Shown: positions 51,649-61,159, counted from the first letter of the stretch. The stretch is DNA of 64,000 nucleotides from Streptomyces griseiscabiei (GCF_020010925.1 NZ_JAGJBZ010000001.1:3761001-3825000); one strand, 5' to 3'. The notes: generated by a model not told the origin, from the letters alone. A program made the numbers and translations.

Positions 51649-52497
51649 TCAGCTCCGGCCCTGGAGGCGGGCCGCCAGCTCCCTGATCGCGGGCAGGCGT
51701 TCCGCGAGGGCCGCGCCCGGGCAGCTGGTCATGAAGCCGTCGCTGTGGCCCGCGAGGGTGGGCAGCAGGGCGGTGGTCCCGGAGGCGTAGCGGCTGAGGC
51801 TGTTGCTGGAGGTGAGCTTGACGCTGCCGCGGGGGTCGGTGTCGGTGAGGCCGAGTTTCCAGGCGGCGAGGGCCGCGATGGCGTCGGTCATGGCCTGCGG
51901 GACGGGGACACCGGCGGTGAAGGTGCCGAGGGCGGCGATGCCGGTGGTGCGGTGGTTGAAGCCCTGGGTGTGGGCTCCGGTGACCGCGCGGTCGATACCG
52001 CCCGCACGGCCCTCGTAGATGGTGCCGCAGCGGTCGACGAGGAAGTTGTAGCCGATGTCGTCCCAGTCCTTGGCGCCGGTCTGGCCGGTGTAGAGGCCGC
52101 GGATGATGCGGGGCGCGTCGGCGCAGTCGTAGCCGTTGGGCGAGTCCGTGTGGTGGACGAAGACGGCGGCGATCTCGTCGTCGTAGCGGGCGGGCGGCTG
52201 GCTGGGCGCGTCCTTCTCCAGCCAGCGGGACCTGGGCACGATCGGCGGCCGGGGCGCCCGGTGCGCCGGCGCGGGCCGGGCCGCGACGGAGCCGTCCGCG
52301 CCCTCTTCGGTGCGGTCCACGCCGATCGCGCACAGCACCAGCGCGAGGACGGCCGCCAGTCCGGGCAGAGCGGCCAGCAGCAGGAGCACGGGCCGGGGCA
52401 GGTCCAGGCGCGGGGCGTGCGGGGCCTGTGCGCGGCGGCGGCGCACCCGCGGCGGCCGCCGTATTCGCGCACCCCGTGACCTCCGGAACACACGCAT
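51649..52497 (-). CDS. PGRP-type N-acetylmuramoyl-L-alanine amidase, membrane anchored
   Basis: 282 aa. A very basic N-terminus (RVRRRRAQ) and a single membrane helix (35-58) make it a type II membrane protein. The outer Amidase_2/PGRP domain (about 85-278) has zinc ligands H115 or H116 in FVHHTDSP, H251 in GHSD and C259 in TSCPG, plus YNFLVDRCGTIYEGR. It should cut the bond between muramic acid and the stem peptide, or bind peptidoglycan. Divergent from the MarP-like gene. Confidence 0.93.
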   Translation of the reverse strand: MRVFRRSRGARIRRPPRVRRRRAQAPHAPRLDLPRPVLLLLAALPGLAAVLALVLCAIGVDRTEEGADGSVAARPAPAHRAPRPPIVPRSRWLEKDAPSQPPARYDDEIAAVFVHHTDSPNGYDCADAPRIIRGLYTGQTGAKDWDDIGYNFLVDRCGTIYEGRAGGIDRAVTGAHTQGFNHRTTGIAALGTFTAGVPVPQAMTDAIAALAAWKLGLTDTDPRGSVKLTSSNSLSRYASGTTALLPTLAGHSDGFMTSCPGAALAERLPAIRELAARLQGRS

Positions 52498-52719
52498 GGG
52501 CCCAGAGTCACCCGGATGCGCGCCGGCCGCGATGTGGGGTGGGCCACCCGGTGGAAGCGGAAGGAACCAACCCCGTGGTCCGGGACGTTTTTACGATTCA
52601 GGGCGGAGGCGGTTCGGTGGTGGCCGGTTCGCGCGGGTCGGCGTGGTGCCCGGCCGGCGTAACTGATCACTGCGCCTGCCCCGCGCGTACTACAGGGTCC
52701 CTGAAGAGAGGCGGCTGGA

Positions 52720-53904
52720 GTGGACGTGCTCGACATCCTGCTGATGCTGGTGATCCTGGCCTACGCGGCGTCGGGTTACCGGCGCGGGCTGGTAGCGGGA
52801 TGTGTGTCCCTCGCCGGTTTCGTGGGCGGCGCGGCGATCGGCGTCTGGGTGCTGCCCTGGATGATGGAGCTGGTGGAGGCGGGCACCCCGGCGGCCACGG
52901 TCACGGCGGTGCTGACCGTGCTGGTGCCAGGCGTGATCGGGCACGAGCTGGCGGGCCGGCTGGCGCTGCGGCTGCGCCGGGAGATCGACCGCAGTCCGCT
53001 GCGGGTGGCCGACGGCATCGGCGGTGCGGCGGCCAACACGGTCGCGGTGCTGATAGTGGCGTGGGTGGCCGCGAGCGTCCTCGGGGCGTCCTCGTCGCCG
53101 GTGGTGACCAACTCGATCCGTAACTCCGCGCTGCTGGGCGCCGTGCAGAACACGATGCCGGACACCACCCCGGCCTGGTTCTCGGACGCCACCTCCGCGC
53201 TCACCGAGGCGGGTTTCCCCCAGGTCTTCAACCCGTTCGAGAACGAGGCGACGGCCGAGGTCGCCAAGCCCTCCGGCGACAGTGTCACCGCGGCGGCGAC
53301 CGGTGCCGCCAAGCGCAGCACGGTGAAGATCGAGGGCGTCGCGGGCACCCAGGGCCGTGAGGGCAGCGGCTTCGTGTACGCGACCGAGCATGTGATGACC
53401 AACGCCCATGTGGTGGCGGGCATCGACGATCCGAGTGTGCGGGTGGGCGGTGTCGGCAAGGCGTACGAGGCGAAGGTCGTGCTCTTCGACCCCGACAAGG
53501 ACGTGGCGGTGCTCTACGTCCCGGGTCTCAAGGCCCCGCTGCTGCGCTTCGACGACAGTGCCAAGCGGGGTGACGCGGCGGTGGTGGCCGGCTATCCCGA
53601 GGACGGCGGCCTGGACCTCCAGGCGGCCACGGTCGCCAGCCGGATCGACGCGACCGGCCGGAACATCTACAACACGGATTCGGTCACCCGCGACATCTAC
53701 TCGATCCGTTCCACCGTCCGCCCCGGCAACTCCGGCGGCCCTCTCCTCACCACCGACGGCCGGGTCTTCGGCGTCGTCTTCGCCCGCTCCACCTCGGACG
53801 CGGAGACGGGGTACGTCCTGACCGTGGACGAGGTCGTCTCCGACGCGGAGCGGGCGGCGATCGCGACGGCGCCGGTGGACACGGGCGATCTGGTGACGTC
53901 GTGA
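52720..53904 (+). CDS. MarP-like membrane serine protease (CvpA plus trypsin domains)
   Basis: 394 aa. Four helices of a CvpA-type domain occupy residues 1-125. The extracytoplasmic chymotrypsin-like domain (190-385) has the full triad H230 in TNAHVV, D261 in DKDVAVL and S338 in RPGNSGGP. The architecture equals M. tuberculosis MarP (Rv3671c), which is needed for acid resistance and cleaves peptidoglycan hydrolases. The PGRP amidase gene next door is a possible substrate source. Start GTG. Confidence 0.93.
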   Translation: MDVLDILLMLVILAYAASGYRRGLVAGCVSLAGFVGGAAIGVWVLPWMMELVEAGTPAATVTAVLTVLVPGVIGHELAGRLALRLRREIDRSPLRVADGIGGAAANTVAVLIVAWVAASVLGASSSPVVTNSIRNSALLGAVQNTMPDTTPAWFSDATSALTEAGFPQVFNPFENEATAEVAKPSGDSVTAAATGAAKRSTVKIEGVAGTQGREGSGFVYATEHVMTNAHVVAGIDDPSVRVGGVGKAYEAKVVLFDPDKDVAVLYVPGLKAPLLRFDDSAKRGDAAVVAGYPEDGGLDLQAATVASRIDATGRNIYNTDSVTRDIYSIRSTVRPGNSGGPLLTTDGRVFGVVFARSTSDAETGYVLTVDEVVSDAERAAIATAPVDTGDLVTS

Positions 53905-53908
53905 CCCG

Positions 53909-54397
53909 TCAGAGCCGGCAGCCCATCAGTACGTCGTCCACGTACTGCCCGTCGAGCAGGAACTCCTCGGGCAGGACGCCCTCGACCACGAAGCCCTCGG
54001 ACTCGTAGAGCTTCCTGGCCGGGGTGTTGTGGCCGAGGACGCGCAGGGTGAGGCGGCGGGCGCCGCGACGGCGTGACTCGTCCTGTGCGGCGCGCAGCAG
54101 CGCCCGTGCGACGCCCGCCCCGCGCGCGGCGTCGGCGACGGCGAGGCCCTGGATCTGCCGGACGTGGGTGTGGCAGGCGAGCCCTGTGGGGCGGACGATG
54201 CGGACGTAGCCGACGACGGTGCCGTCGAGTTCGGCGACGAGGTGGTCCTGGGCGCCGACCCGCTCGTTGAAGAAGGGCTCGTAGGGCTGTCGGGGGCGTT
54301 CCTGGACGGAGTGCAGCGTGGACCAGGTGTCGCGGTCGAGGCGGCCGAGGGTGTCTTCGTCGTCCGAGGTCGCGACGCGTATGTACGGAACGGGCAT
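53909..54397 (-). CDS. GNAT-family N-acetyltransferase
   Basis: 162 aa with the acetyl-CoA binding motif RGAGVARALL (A motif) after the beta-4 strand QIQGLAVADAA, and the late Tyr region ARKLYESEGF. Small-molecule or N-terminal acetylation; substrate unknown. The ATG at 54397 gives the usual family beginning; the frame stays open upstream without similarity. It ends 4 bp from the MarP-like gene stop on the other strand. Confidence 0.92.
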   Translation of the reverse strand: MPVPYIRVATSDDEDTLGRLDRDTWSTLHSVQERPRQPYEPFFNERVGAQDHLVAELDGTVVGYVRIVRPTGLACHTHVRQIQGLAVADAARGAGVARALLRAAQDESRRRGARRLTLRVLGHNTPARKLYESEGFVVEGVLPEEFLLDGQYVDDVLMGCRL

Positions 54398-54496
54398 GGC
54401 GGCCACTGTACGGCGGCGGGGCGGGCGGGGGCGGTGGTGGCCGGTCATGGGCCCCGGGTCCACCCGTTCCGGCGGGAGCGGGGCAGGATGGGGCGC

Positions 54497-55417
54497 ATGA
54501 CCGTTGAATCGTCCGTTCCGCCCGGTTCCCGTATCGCGATCGCCGGTGCGTCCGGCCTGATCGGTTCGGCTTTGGCCCGCTCCCTCACCGACGACGGCTA
54601 CGAGGTGCTCCGGCTCGTACGGCGGGCGCCCCGGGCGCCGGGCGAGGTGCGCTGGGACCCGGACGCGGGGCGGGTCGACGAGGCGGGGCTCGCGGGGTGC
54701 GCGGCCGTCGTCAATCTCGCCGGCGCGGGGGTCGCGTCCCGCCGCTGGACGGACGCGTACAAGGCGACGATCCGCGGCAGCCGGGTGCACGGCACCCGGA
54801 CGCTCGCCGAGGCCGCCGCCGCCCTCGACACCCCGCCGAGCGTCTTCGTCAACGGCAGCGCGATCGGCTTCTACGGCTTCACGGGCGACCGGGTGGTGGA
54901 CGAGTCGGCGGAGCCGGGGGCGGAGTTCCTGTCCTCGCTGTGCGTGGAGTGGGAGGGGGCGGCCGAGGCCGCGCGGGAGGCCGGGATCCGGACGGCGTTC
55001 GCCCGGACGGGGCTGGTGGTGGCCAAGGGCGGGGGTGCGTGGGGGCCGCTGTTCCCGCTGTTCAAGGCCGGGTTGGGCGGGCGGATGGGGGACGGCCGCC
55101 AGTACTGGAGCTTCATCTCGCAGCACGACGAGGTCGCCGCGCTGCGGCATCTGATCTTCACTCCGTCGCTGTCCGGGCCGTTCAATCTGACGGCCCCGGC
55201 CCCGCTGACCAACCGTGAGATCACGGCGGCGATGGGCCGGGTGCTGCGCCGGCCCACCCTGTTCACCGTGCCCGCGCCCGTGCTCCGGCTCGCCCTCGGG
55301 GGCGTCGCCGGGGATGTGCTCGGCAGTACGCGGGCCGTCCCGACGCGGTTGCTGGAGTCGGGGTTCACGTTCCGGAACCCCGAGATCGACGACGCGATTC
55401 GAGCTGCGCTCGGCTGA
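54497..55417 (+). CDS. TIGR01777-family NAD-dependent epimerase/dehydratase-like protein
   Basis: 306-aa Rossmann protein with the nucleotide motif GASGLIGSALA near residue 17 and the typical C-terminal DUF1731 part PAPVLRLALGG. Catalytic Tyr is in the IGFYGF region. Function unknown, but the family member Rv2216 lies beside lipB in M. tuberculosis, so the linkage to lipoyl genes is old. CAGGAT seven bases before the ATG suggests leaderless expression. Confidence 0.92.
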   Translation: MTVESSVPPGSRIAIAGASGLIGSALARSLTDDGYEVLRLVRRAPRAPGEVRWDPDAGRVDEAGLAGCAAVVNLAGAGVASRRWTDAYKATIRGSRVHGTRTLAEAAAALDTPPSVFVNGSAIGFYGFTGDRVVDESAEPGAEFLSSLCVEWEGAAEAAREAGIRTAFARTGLVVAKGGGAWGPLFPLFKAGLGGRMGDGRQYWSFISQHDEVAALRHLIFTPSLSGPFNLTAPAPLTNREITAAMGRVLRRPTLFTVPAPVLRLALGGVAGDVLGSTRAVPTRLLESGFTFRNPEIDDAIRAALG

Positions 55418-55473
55418 GGGGGTGGGGGTGGGGGGCGGGGGGTGCGTTGTCGTCCGCGGGCCGGTGGGGCTTC

Positions 55474-55595
55474 TCGCGCAGTTCCCCGCGCCCCTGAAAA
55501 GCAGGGGCTGCGCCCCATGCTTTTCAACCCGCAGTCCCCGTGGTCTTTCAGGCCCGCAGGGCCTGTTGCTTTTAGGGGCGCGGGGAACTGCGCGA
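55474..55595. repeat. Intergenic palindromic repeat, inverted pair (copy 10)
   Basis: Forward core 55474-55495 and reverse core 55574-55595 with 78 bases between, including AGGGGCTGCGCCCC and CAGGCCCGCAGGGCCTG. It is the most elaborate copy and lies 56 bases past the epimerase stop, in a 384-base gap whose remainder should hold the promoter of the oxidoreductase gene. Confidence 0.85.
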
Positions 55596-55801
55596 GAAGC
55601 CCCACCGGAGCCGCACCCGCCGACGAACCCCGCACCCCCCGAACGCCCGGCGCACGGACCCCCCGTCCATGCCCCCGTGCGAGGTCACACGCTCCTTCCC
55701 CGGAACCGGCGCCCACCTTCACTCTCAAGCCGAACTCAGGTATTTCAGATGGGTGTTGGGGGCATAACGTCCCCGCAGCCGCGCGACCTCGGGAGGGGCA
55801 C

Positions 55802-57211
55802 GTGCTTGAGTCGGTGCACCAGTCGGCGTTCCCGGCCGACACGGAGAACGCCGAAGACACAGACGTCATCGTCGTGGGAGCCGGCGTGGCCGGTCTCGCC
55901 GCGGCCGGACATCTGACCAGGGCGGGTCTGCGGACCACCGTCCTGGAGACCGCCCCGGCCGTCGGCGGCCGTATGACCACCGAGAAGATCGACGGCTTCC
56001 GGCTGGACCGGACGGCGCAGTTGCTCTCCACGTCGTACCCGGAGCTGCGCCGCACCCCGGGCCTGGACACCCTGCCCCTGCGGCCGTTCGCCCCGGGCGT
56101 CCTGCTGCACGCCGACGGGCGTCATCAGCGGGCCGGCGCCACCCCGGTTCTGCGGAGCGCGAGGGGCGCACTCACGGCCGCGCGCGCCCTCGCAAGCGCC
56201 CCCAGGCTCCCCCGCAACCAGGGCCGCCAGCAGGTCCGTTCCACGGGCACCCGGCCCGGTCGGCTGGGGGCTCCCGCCGATCAGTCCCGGCTGGCCATGG
56301 CCCTGGCCCGACTCGCCGCGACCGCGCCCGAACGGCTCCTCGCCCGGGCGGAGGTCCCGGCCGCCCAGGCCCTGGCGGCCCGGGGTTTCCCGCCCCGGAC
56401 GATCGACGGTTTCGTCCGCCCCCTGCTGGCCGCGCTGCTGGCGGACCCCGCACTGGGGACCTCCAGCCGCTGTGCCGACCTGGCCCTGCACACCTTCGCC
56501 ACGGGCCGGCTGTGCATCCCGGAGGGCGGCGCGGACACCCTTCCGGAGCTGCTCGCGGCGGCGCTGCCGCCGGGGTCGGTCCGTACGGGCGTCCAGGTCA
56601 CCGGGATCAGCACGACCTCGGTGACGACGGCGCACCACGGCGTCCTCACCTGCCGCGCGGTGGTGCTGGCCACGGACGCCCGCTCCGCCGCCGAACTGCT
56701 CCCGGGACTGCGGGTGCCGGACTTCCACCCGGTGACGGTGCTGCACCACGCCACGGACGAACCCCCGCTGGGCGAACCGGCGCTGCTGCTGGACGCCGAC
56801 CGCAGCGGGCCCGTCTCGCACACGGCGGTGATCAGCCAGGTCGACCCGAGCCGGGCCCCGGCGGGCCGTGCCCTGATCACCTCCACGGTTCTCGGCACTC
56901 CCCCGTCCCCCGCGCACCTCGACGCCACGGTCCGGGCCCAACTCGCCCGGCTCTACCGCACATCCACCACCCGCTGGGAGCTCCTCGCCGCGTACCACGT
57001 GCCCGAGGCGGTCCCCGCGATGCCCGCGCCGCACGATCTGCGCCGCCCGGTGCGTCTGCTGGCCGGCCTCTACGTCTGCGGTGACCACCGCGACACCAGC
57101 ACCGTCCAGGGGGCGCTGCACTCCGCCCGCCGGGCCGCCCACGCGGTGCTGACGGACCTGGACGCCCGCCCGACGTTCCTGGAGGAGGAGCCGTTGGACG
57201 CGGCGGCGTGA
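55802..57211 (+). CDS. FAD-dependent amine oxidase / phytoene desaturase-like oxidoreductase
   Basis: 469 aa from GTG 55802, which has GGGAGGGG a few bases upstream. The dinucleotide fold DVIVVGAGVAGLAAA is near residue 21 and the second FAD motif GLYVCGDHRDTSTVQGAL near 430. Belongs to the flavin amine oxidase superfamily, which includes protoporphyrinogen oxidase and carotenoid desaturases; the actual substrate is unknown. Convergent with the TPR-type regulator, with a stem-loop between. Confidence 0.88.
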   Translation: MLESVHQSAFPADTENAEDTDVIVVGAGVAGLAAAGHLTRAGLRTTVLETAPAVGGRMTTEKIDGFRLDRTAQLLSTSYPELRRTPGLDTLPLRPFAPGVLLHADGRHQRAGATPVLRSARGALTAARALASAPRLPRNQGRQQVRSTGTRPGRLGAPADQSRLAMALARLAATAPERLLARAEVPAAQALAARGFPPRTIDGFVRPLLAALLADPALGTSSRCADLALHTFATGRLCIPEGGADTLPELLAAALPPGSVRTGVQVTGISTTSVTTAHHGVLTCRAVVLATDARSAAELLPGLRVPDFHPVTVLHHATDEPPLGEPALLLDADRSGPVSHTAVISQVDPSRAPAGRALITSTVLGTPPSPAHLDATVRAQLARLYRTSTTRWELLAAYHVPEAVPAMPAPHDLRRPVRLLAGLYVCGDHRDTSTVQGALHSARRAAHAVLTDLDARPTFLEEEPLDAAA

Positions 57212-57215
57212 ACGA

Positions 57216-57255
57216 CGGCAGGGGCGCCCGGAGTCGAACCCGGACGCCCCTGCCG
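57216..57255. terminator. Bidirectional stem-loop between convergent genes
   Basis: CGGCAGGGGCG (57216-57226) pairs perfectly with CGCCCCTGCCG (57245-57255); a further CCGG/CCGG stem closes the inner loop. It lies five bases past the oxidoreductase stop and 19 bases from the regulator stop. Confidence 0.75.
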
Positions 57256-57273
57256 CCAGGCCCTGTCGTACGC

Positions 57274-58713
57274 CTACCCGAGCGCCGCCACCTTGTCCCG
57301 GTAGCCGCGCACCGGGGCGGCGTCCCGGTAGGGCTCCAGGCGGCGTTCGAAGTCGCGGACGTACTCCACGGCCCGTACGGACCGCATCTCGGCGGCCTGT
57401 CCGGCGGCCTCGGCGCCCAGCTGGCAGGCCTGGTCCAGCTCACCGAGGCCCAGGCGGGCCGAGGCGAGGACGACCCGGCAGAAGAGCCGGCTGCGGGCGT
57501 AGGCGGGCGCCCTCAGCTGCAGGGAGCGCTCCGCGTGCTGGGCCGCGGCCCGGTACTGCTGGAGGTCGCGGTGGCTGTGGCCGAACTCGTCGGCGAGCTG
57601 CGCCTCGTCGAAGAACCGCGCCCAGTAGGGGACCTCGTCCCCGGGGCGGGCCGTCTCCAGGGCGCGTTCGGCGCGGACCAGCGCGGCCGTGGAGGCCCGC
57701 ACCTCGCCGAGCACCGCGTGGCCGCGCGCCTCGACGGAGTGCAGCAGCGACTGCACCACCGGCGGTACGGCCGACCCGACGCCCTGCTGGGCGACGCGCG
57801 CGAGCTGCACGGCCTCCCGTCCGTGCCCCAGATAGACCGCCTGACGGCTCATCGTGACGAGCACATACGCCCCGTACGCCCGGTCCCCCGCAGCCTGCGC
57901 CAGCCTGAGCGCCTGCACGAAGTACCGCTGGGCGAGGCCGTGCGCCCCGATGTCGTACGAGGTCCAGCCGGCCAGCCGGGTCAGGTCGGCGGCGGAGGCG
58001 AACAGCCGCCGGCCGATCTGTTCGCCGTAGGCGCCGCGCAGCATGGGCTCGGCCTCGTGTTCGAGATAGCGCACGAGGGCCTGGCGGGCGTGGCCGCCGC
58101 CGTACGCGTCGTCGAGGGCGCGGAACAGCTCGCCCACCGAGCGGAGGGCGGCGATGTCCCCGCCGGTGACCTTCTGGCCGGGGCCGCGCTCGGTCTGGCT
58201 GCGCTGCCGGGGGACGACCGGGCGGCCCTGCGGGGGGACCCGGGTGGCCGCCGGGTCGCCGCGGCCCACCCGGTCGTCGGCCCGGCCGATCAGCCAGTCG
58301 CGGCTGGGGACGACGAGTCCGGCGGGGGTGAAGGCGATCTTCCGCAGCTCGGCGTGGCTGCCGGAGTCCTTGCGCCACAGGCCGCCGACGATGTCGATGG
58401 CCTCCTCGGGGGTGGCGGCGAACTCCAGGCCCGCGTAGACGGGGGCACAGGCGTCCAGGCCGAGGTCCTGGGCGGTGAGCCGGCGGCCGAGGCGGCGGGT
58501 GAACACCTCGGCGATGAGGGCGGGTGTCGCCCCCCGGGGCTGCTGTCCGCGCAGCCAGCGGGTGACGGACGTCTTGTCGTATCTGAGGTCGAGGCCGTGT
58601 TCGAGACCGAGCTGGTCCACACGGCGCGCTAGTCCCGCGTTCGAGAACCCCGCTTCTGCGATGAGGGCGGCGAGCTGGCGGTTGGGGGTGCGCTGCGCGG
58701 GTCGTTCCGTCAT
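57274..58713 (-). CDS. Large regulator with N-terminal HTH-like domain and TPR-type repeats
   Basis: 479 aa. The first 80 residues (ALIAEAGFSNAGLARRVDQL, then YDKTSVTRWLRG) look like a helix-turn-helix DNA-binding domain. The rest (about 150-470) is helical with TPR-like repeats such as AHGLAQRYFVQALRLAQAAG. The plan resembles NsdA-type Streptomyces differentiation regulators, a similarity recalled rather than measured. AGGAGA lies 11 bases before the ATG. It may regulate its own promoter, where repeated TCCGATCG sites occur. Confidence 0.88.
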   Translation of the reverse strand: MTERPAQRTPNRQLAALIAEAGFSNAGLARRVDQLGLEHGLDLRYDKTSVTRWLRGQQPRGATPALIAEVFTRRLGRRLTAQDLGLDACAPVYAGLEFAATPEEAIDIVGGLWRKDSGSHAELRKIAFTPAGLVVPSRDWLIGRADDRVGRGDPAATRVPPQGRPVVPRQRSQTERGPGQKVTGGDIAALRSVGELFRALDDAYGGGHARQALVRYLEHEAEPMLRGAYGEQIGRRLFASAADLTRLAGWTSYDIGAHGLAQRYFVQALRLAQAAGDRAYGAYVLVTMSRQAVYLGHGREAVQLARVAQQGVGSAVPPVVQSLLHSVEARGHAVLGEVRASTAALVRAERALETARPGDEVPYWARFFDEAQLADEFGHSHRDLQQYRAAAQHAERSLQLRAPAYARSRLFCRVVLASARLGLGELDQACQLGAEAAGQAAEMRSVRAVEYVRDFERRLEPYRDAAPVRGYRDKVAALG

Positions 58714-59113
58714 CTGCGGTGCGGTCTCCTGCCTTCCGGGTGTCGGCGGGGTTTCCCGGATTGCCTGGTGAGAAGCCTTTTGCGGCCTTGTGAACGGCGC
58801 GAATGTAGCGGAGAGTAAGCGTCCGATCGCACACTTCCGTGTCCATTCATCCGATCGTGTGAGGATTCGCTGCGCGGCTGACGTGGAGGGCCTGCGACAC
58901 GCGCCGGCTGGGCTCCTCGTACGCCCGGCGGCCGGCGCGTACGACGAGCGTCGGTATCCGCCTCCGCGCCTCGCACCACGGGCGCCGGGCACCACTCGAA
59001 CAGCGCCCGGTCCGACGGTCGTACAGTTGCTTGGGCGCTTCACGCGCCTGACAGGGCCATCAGGGCTATCGCGGTGCCGCCGGCCGGTGGTGCCGCCGAG
59101 GGAGGCGCTTGCC
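58714..59113. other. Divergent region between the TPR regulator and lipB
   Basis: 400 bases without a supported gene. TCCGATCG occurs twice (58822-58829 and 58850-58857) around ACAC-TTCC-GTGT, a candidate operator. TACAGT at 59022-59027 could be a -10 for lipB; GGGAGG near 59100 is its ribosome site. Confidence 0.45.
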
Positions 59114-59905
59114 GTGAGTGGGTTGCGGTTCGTCCGCATGGGGTTCGGCACGGAGGCCGTCGAGTACCAGGAGGCGTGGGACGAGCAGCGCCGGGTGCAC
59201 GCGGCCCGCTTCGCCGACGAGGTCACCGACACGGTGCTGCTCCTGGAGCACCCGCCGGTCTACACGGCGGGGCGGCGTACGGCCGACAACGAGCGCCCCC
59301 TCGACGGCACGCCCGTCATCGACGTCGACCGCGGCGGCAAGATCACCTGGCACGGGCCGGGCCAGCTGGTGGGGTACCCGATCCAGAAGCTGCCCCGTCC
59401 GGTGGACGTGGTCGCCCATGTGCGGCGGCTCGAAGAGGCCCTGATCCGTACGTGCGCGGAGTTCGGCGTCGAGACCACCCGGGTCGAGGGCCGCAGCGGG
59501 GTGTGGGTGCTCGGCGATCCGGTCGAGCGGCGGCTCGGGGGGCTGTCGCTGGATCTCGACCCCCGGATGACCGACGACGAGTTCGATCCCCGGATGAACG
59601 GGCCGGAGTACGCGCCGTCCAACGCGGGGCAGCGGCGCGAGGACCGCAAGATCGCGGCGATCGGGATCCGGGTCGCGAAGGGGGTCACGATGCACGGCTT
59701 CGCGCTGAACGTGAACCCCGACAACAAGTGGTTCGACCGGATCATCCCCTGCGGCATCCGTGACGCGGGGGTCGCGTCCCTCGCGGCCGAGCTGGGGCGG
59801 GACATCACGATCGCGGAGGTCCTGCCGGTGGCCGAGCGGCATCTCCGGGACGTCCTGGAGCACGCGGACCTGCAGCCGCGGGTGGTGGAGCGCGCGACGG
59901 CGTAG
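59114..59905 (+). CDS. lipB: Octanoyltransferase (LipB)
   Basis: 263-aa enzyme that moves octanoyl from acyl carrier protein to lipoyl domains. Conserved [10 protein letters not shown] (46-55), [11 protein letters not shown] (79-89), catalytic K179 in DRKIAAIG and C213 in IIPCGIRD. Residues 132-176 form an insertion relative to the short E. coli enzyme, ahead of the catalytic Lys. Start GTG. It precedes lipA by 288 bases, with a repeat pair between them, so the two may have separate promoters. Confidence 0.96.
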   Translation: MSGLRFVRMGFGTEAVEYQEAWDEQRRVHAARFADEVTDTVLLLEHPPVYTAGRRTADNERPLDGTPVIDVDRGGKITWHGPGQLVGYPIQKLPRPVDVVAHVRRLEEALIRTCAEFGVETTRVEGRSGVWVLGDPVERRLGGLSLDLDPRMTDDEFDPRMNGPEYAPSNAGQRREDRKIAAIGIRVAKGVTMHGFALNVNPDNKWFDRIIPCGIRDAGVASLAAELGRDITIAEVLPVAERHLRDVLEHADLQPRVVERATA

Positions 59906-59969
59906 GCGTGGGTCGCGGCAGAGCTCGGGAGTGCGGGTTCGTGGGCGGGTGCGGGTGGGTGGGGGCTGG

Positions 59970-60070
59970 TCGCGCAGTTCCCCGCGCCCCTGAAAAGCAG
60001 GGGCTGCGCCCCTCGCTTTTCGTCCCGAAAGGGCCGCAGGCCTCTTTCAGGGGCGCGGGGAACTGCGCGA
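59970..60070. repeat. Intergenic palindromic repeat, inverted pair (copy 11)
   Basis: Forward core 59970-59991 and reverse core 60049-60070. Pair size (101 bases) and inner sequence are almost the mirror image of the pair at 25067-25167, including GAGGCCTGCGGCCCTTTCGG in opposite orientation, so the inner loop seems invertible or was copied in either direction. Confidence 0.85.
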
Positions 60071-60193
60071 GAAGCCCCACCGAACCCGCGCCTGGAATGC
60101 CGCCGTGAAGCCGAAGGTTGCCCACCCCGGGGACCGAGAACCGTACGGGCGTACCCTGGTGGACGCCGAAGAATCGAAGCACAGGGAGCCGAT

Positions 60194-61159
60194 GTGTCCG
60201 CAGTCGCACCCGACGGACGCAAGATGCTGCGCCTGGAGGTCCGGAACAGCCAGACCCCCATCGAGCGCAAGCCCGAGTGGATCAAGACCCGGGCGAAAAT
60301 GGGCCCCGAGTACACGAAGATGCAGGCCCTGGTGAAGGGCGAGGGGCTGCACACCGTCTGCCAGGAAGCAGGCTGCCCCAACATCTACGAGTGCTGGGAG
60401 GACCGCGAGGCCACCTTCCTCATCGGCGGCGACCAGTGCACCCGCCGCTGCGACTTCTGCCAGATCGACACCGGCAAGCCCGAGGCGCTGGACCGCGACG
60501 AGCCCCGCCGCGTGGGCGAGTCCGTGGTCACCATGGACCTGAACTACGCCACCATCACCGGCGTCGCCCGCGACGACCTGGAGGACGGCGGCGCCTGGCT
60601 CTACGCCGAGACGGTCCGCCAGATCCACCAGCAGACCGCGGAGCGCGCGGACGGCCGGACCAAGGTCGAGCTGCTGGCCCCCGACTTCAACGCCGTCCCG
60701 GAGCTGCTGGAGGAGGTCTTCGCCTCCCGCCCCGAGGTCTTCGCGCACAACGTGGAGACCGTGCCCCGGATCTTCAAGCGCATCCGCCCCGGCTTCCGTT
60801 ACGAGCGCTCGCTGAAGGTCATCACCGAGGCGCGGGACTACGGTCTGGTCACGAAGTCGAACCTGATCCTCGGCATGGGCGAGACCCGTGAGGAGGTCAG
60901 CGAGGCGCTGAAGCAGCTGCACGACGCCGGCTGCGAGCTGATCACCATCACCCAGTACCTGCGTCCGAGCGTCCGCCACCACCCCGTGGAGCGCTGGGTC
61001 AAGCCGCAGGAGTTCGTCGAGCTGAAGCAGGAGGCCGACGAGATCGGCTTCTCCGGTGTGATGTCCGGCCCGCTGGTCCGCTCCTCGTACCGGGCCGGCC
61101 GCCTCTACCAGATGGCGGTCGAGAAGCGGGGCGCGTACGTCGCGTCGCAGGCCGTCTGA
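60194..61159 (+). CDS. lipA: Lipoyl synthase (LipA)
   Basis: 321-aa radical SAM enzyme that inserts two sulfur atoms into octanoyl-lysine. The radical SAM cluster is C82-x3-C86-x2-C89 (CTRRCDFC) and the auxiliary sulfur-donor cluster uses C56, C61 and C67 ([12 protein letters not shown]). AGGGAG lies five bases before the GTG start, and TACCCT near 60155 is a likely -10. Substrate is the lipoyl domains of sucB in this window. Confidence 0.97.
   Translation: MSAVAPDGRKMLRLEVRNSQTPIERKPEWIKTRAKMGPEYTKMQALVKGEGLHTVCQEAGCPNIYECWEDREATFLIGGDQCTRRCDFCQIDTGKPEALDRDEPRRVGESVVTMDLNYATITGVARDDLEDGGAWLYAETVRQIHQQTAERADGRTKVELLAPDFNAVPELLEEVFASRPEVFAHNVETVPRIFKRIRPGFRYERSLKVITEARDYGLVTKSNLILGMGETREEVSEALKQLHDAGCELITITQYLRPSVRHHPVERWVKPQEFVELKQEADEIGFSGVMSGPLVRSSYRAGRLYQMAVEKRGAYVASQAV

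Noticed and set aside
57227..57247. tRNA-like T-arm sequence (GGTTCGACTCC on the minus strand) between convergent genes
   Set aside because: No acceptor, D or anticodon arms are present, the T-stem pairs only four bases, and the segment is explained as the loop of an 11-bp terminator. A tRNA fragment left by integration is not supported.
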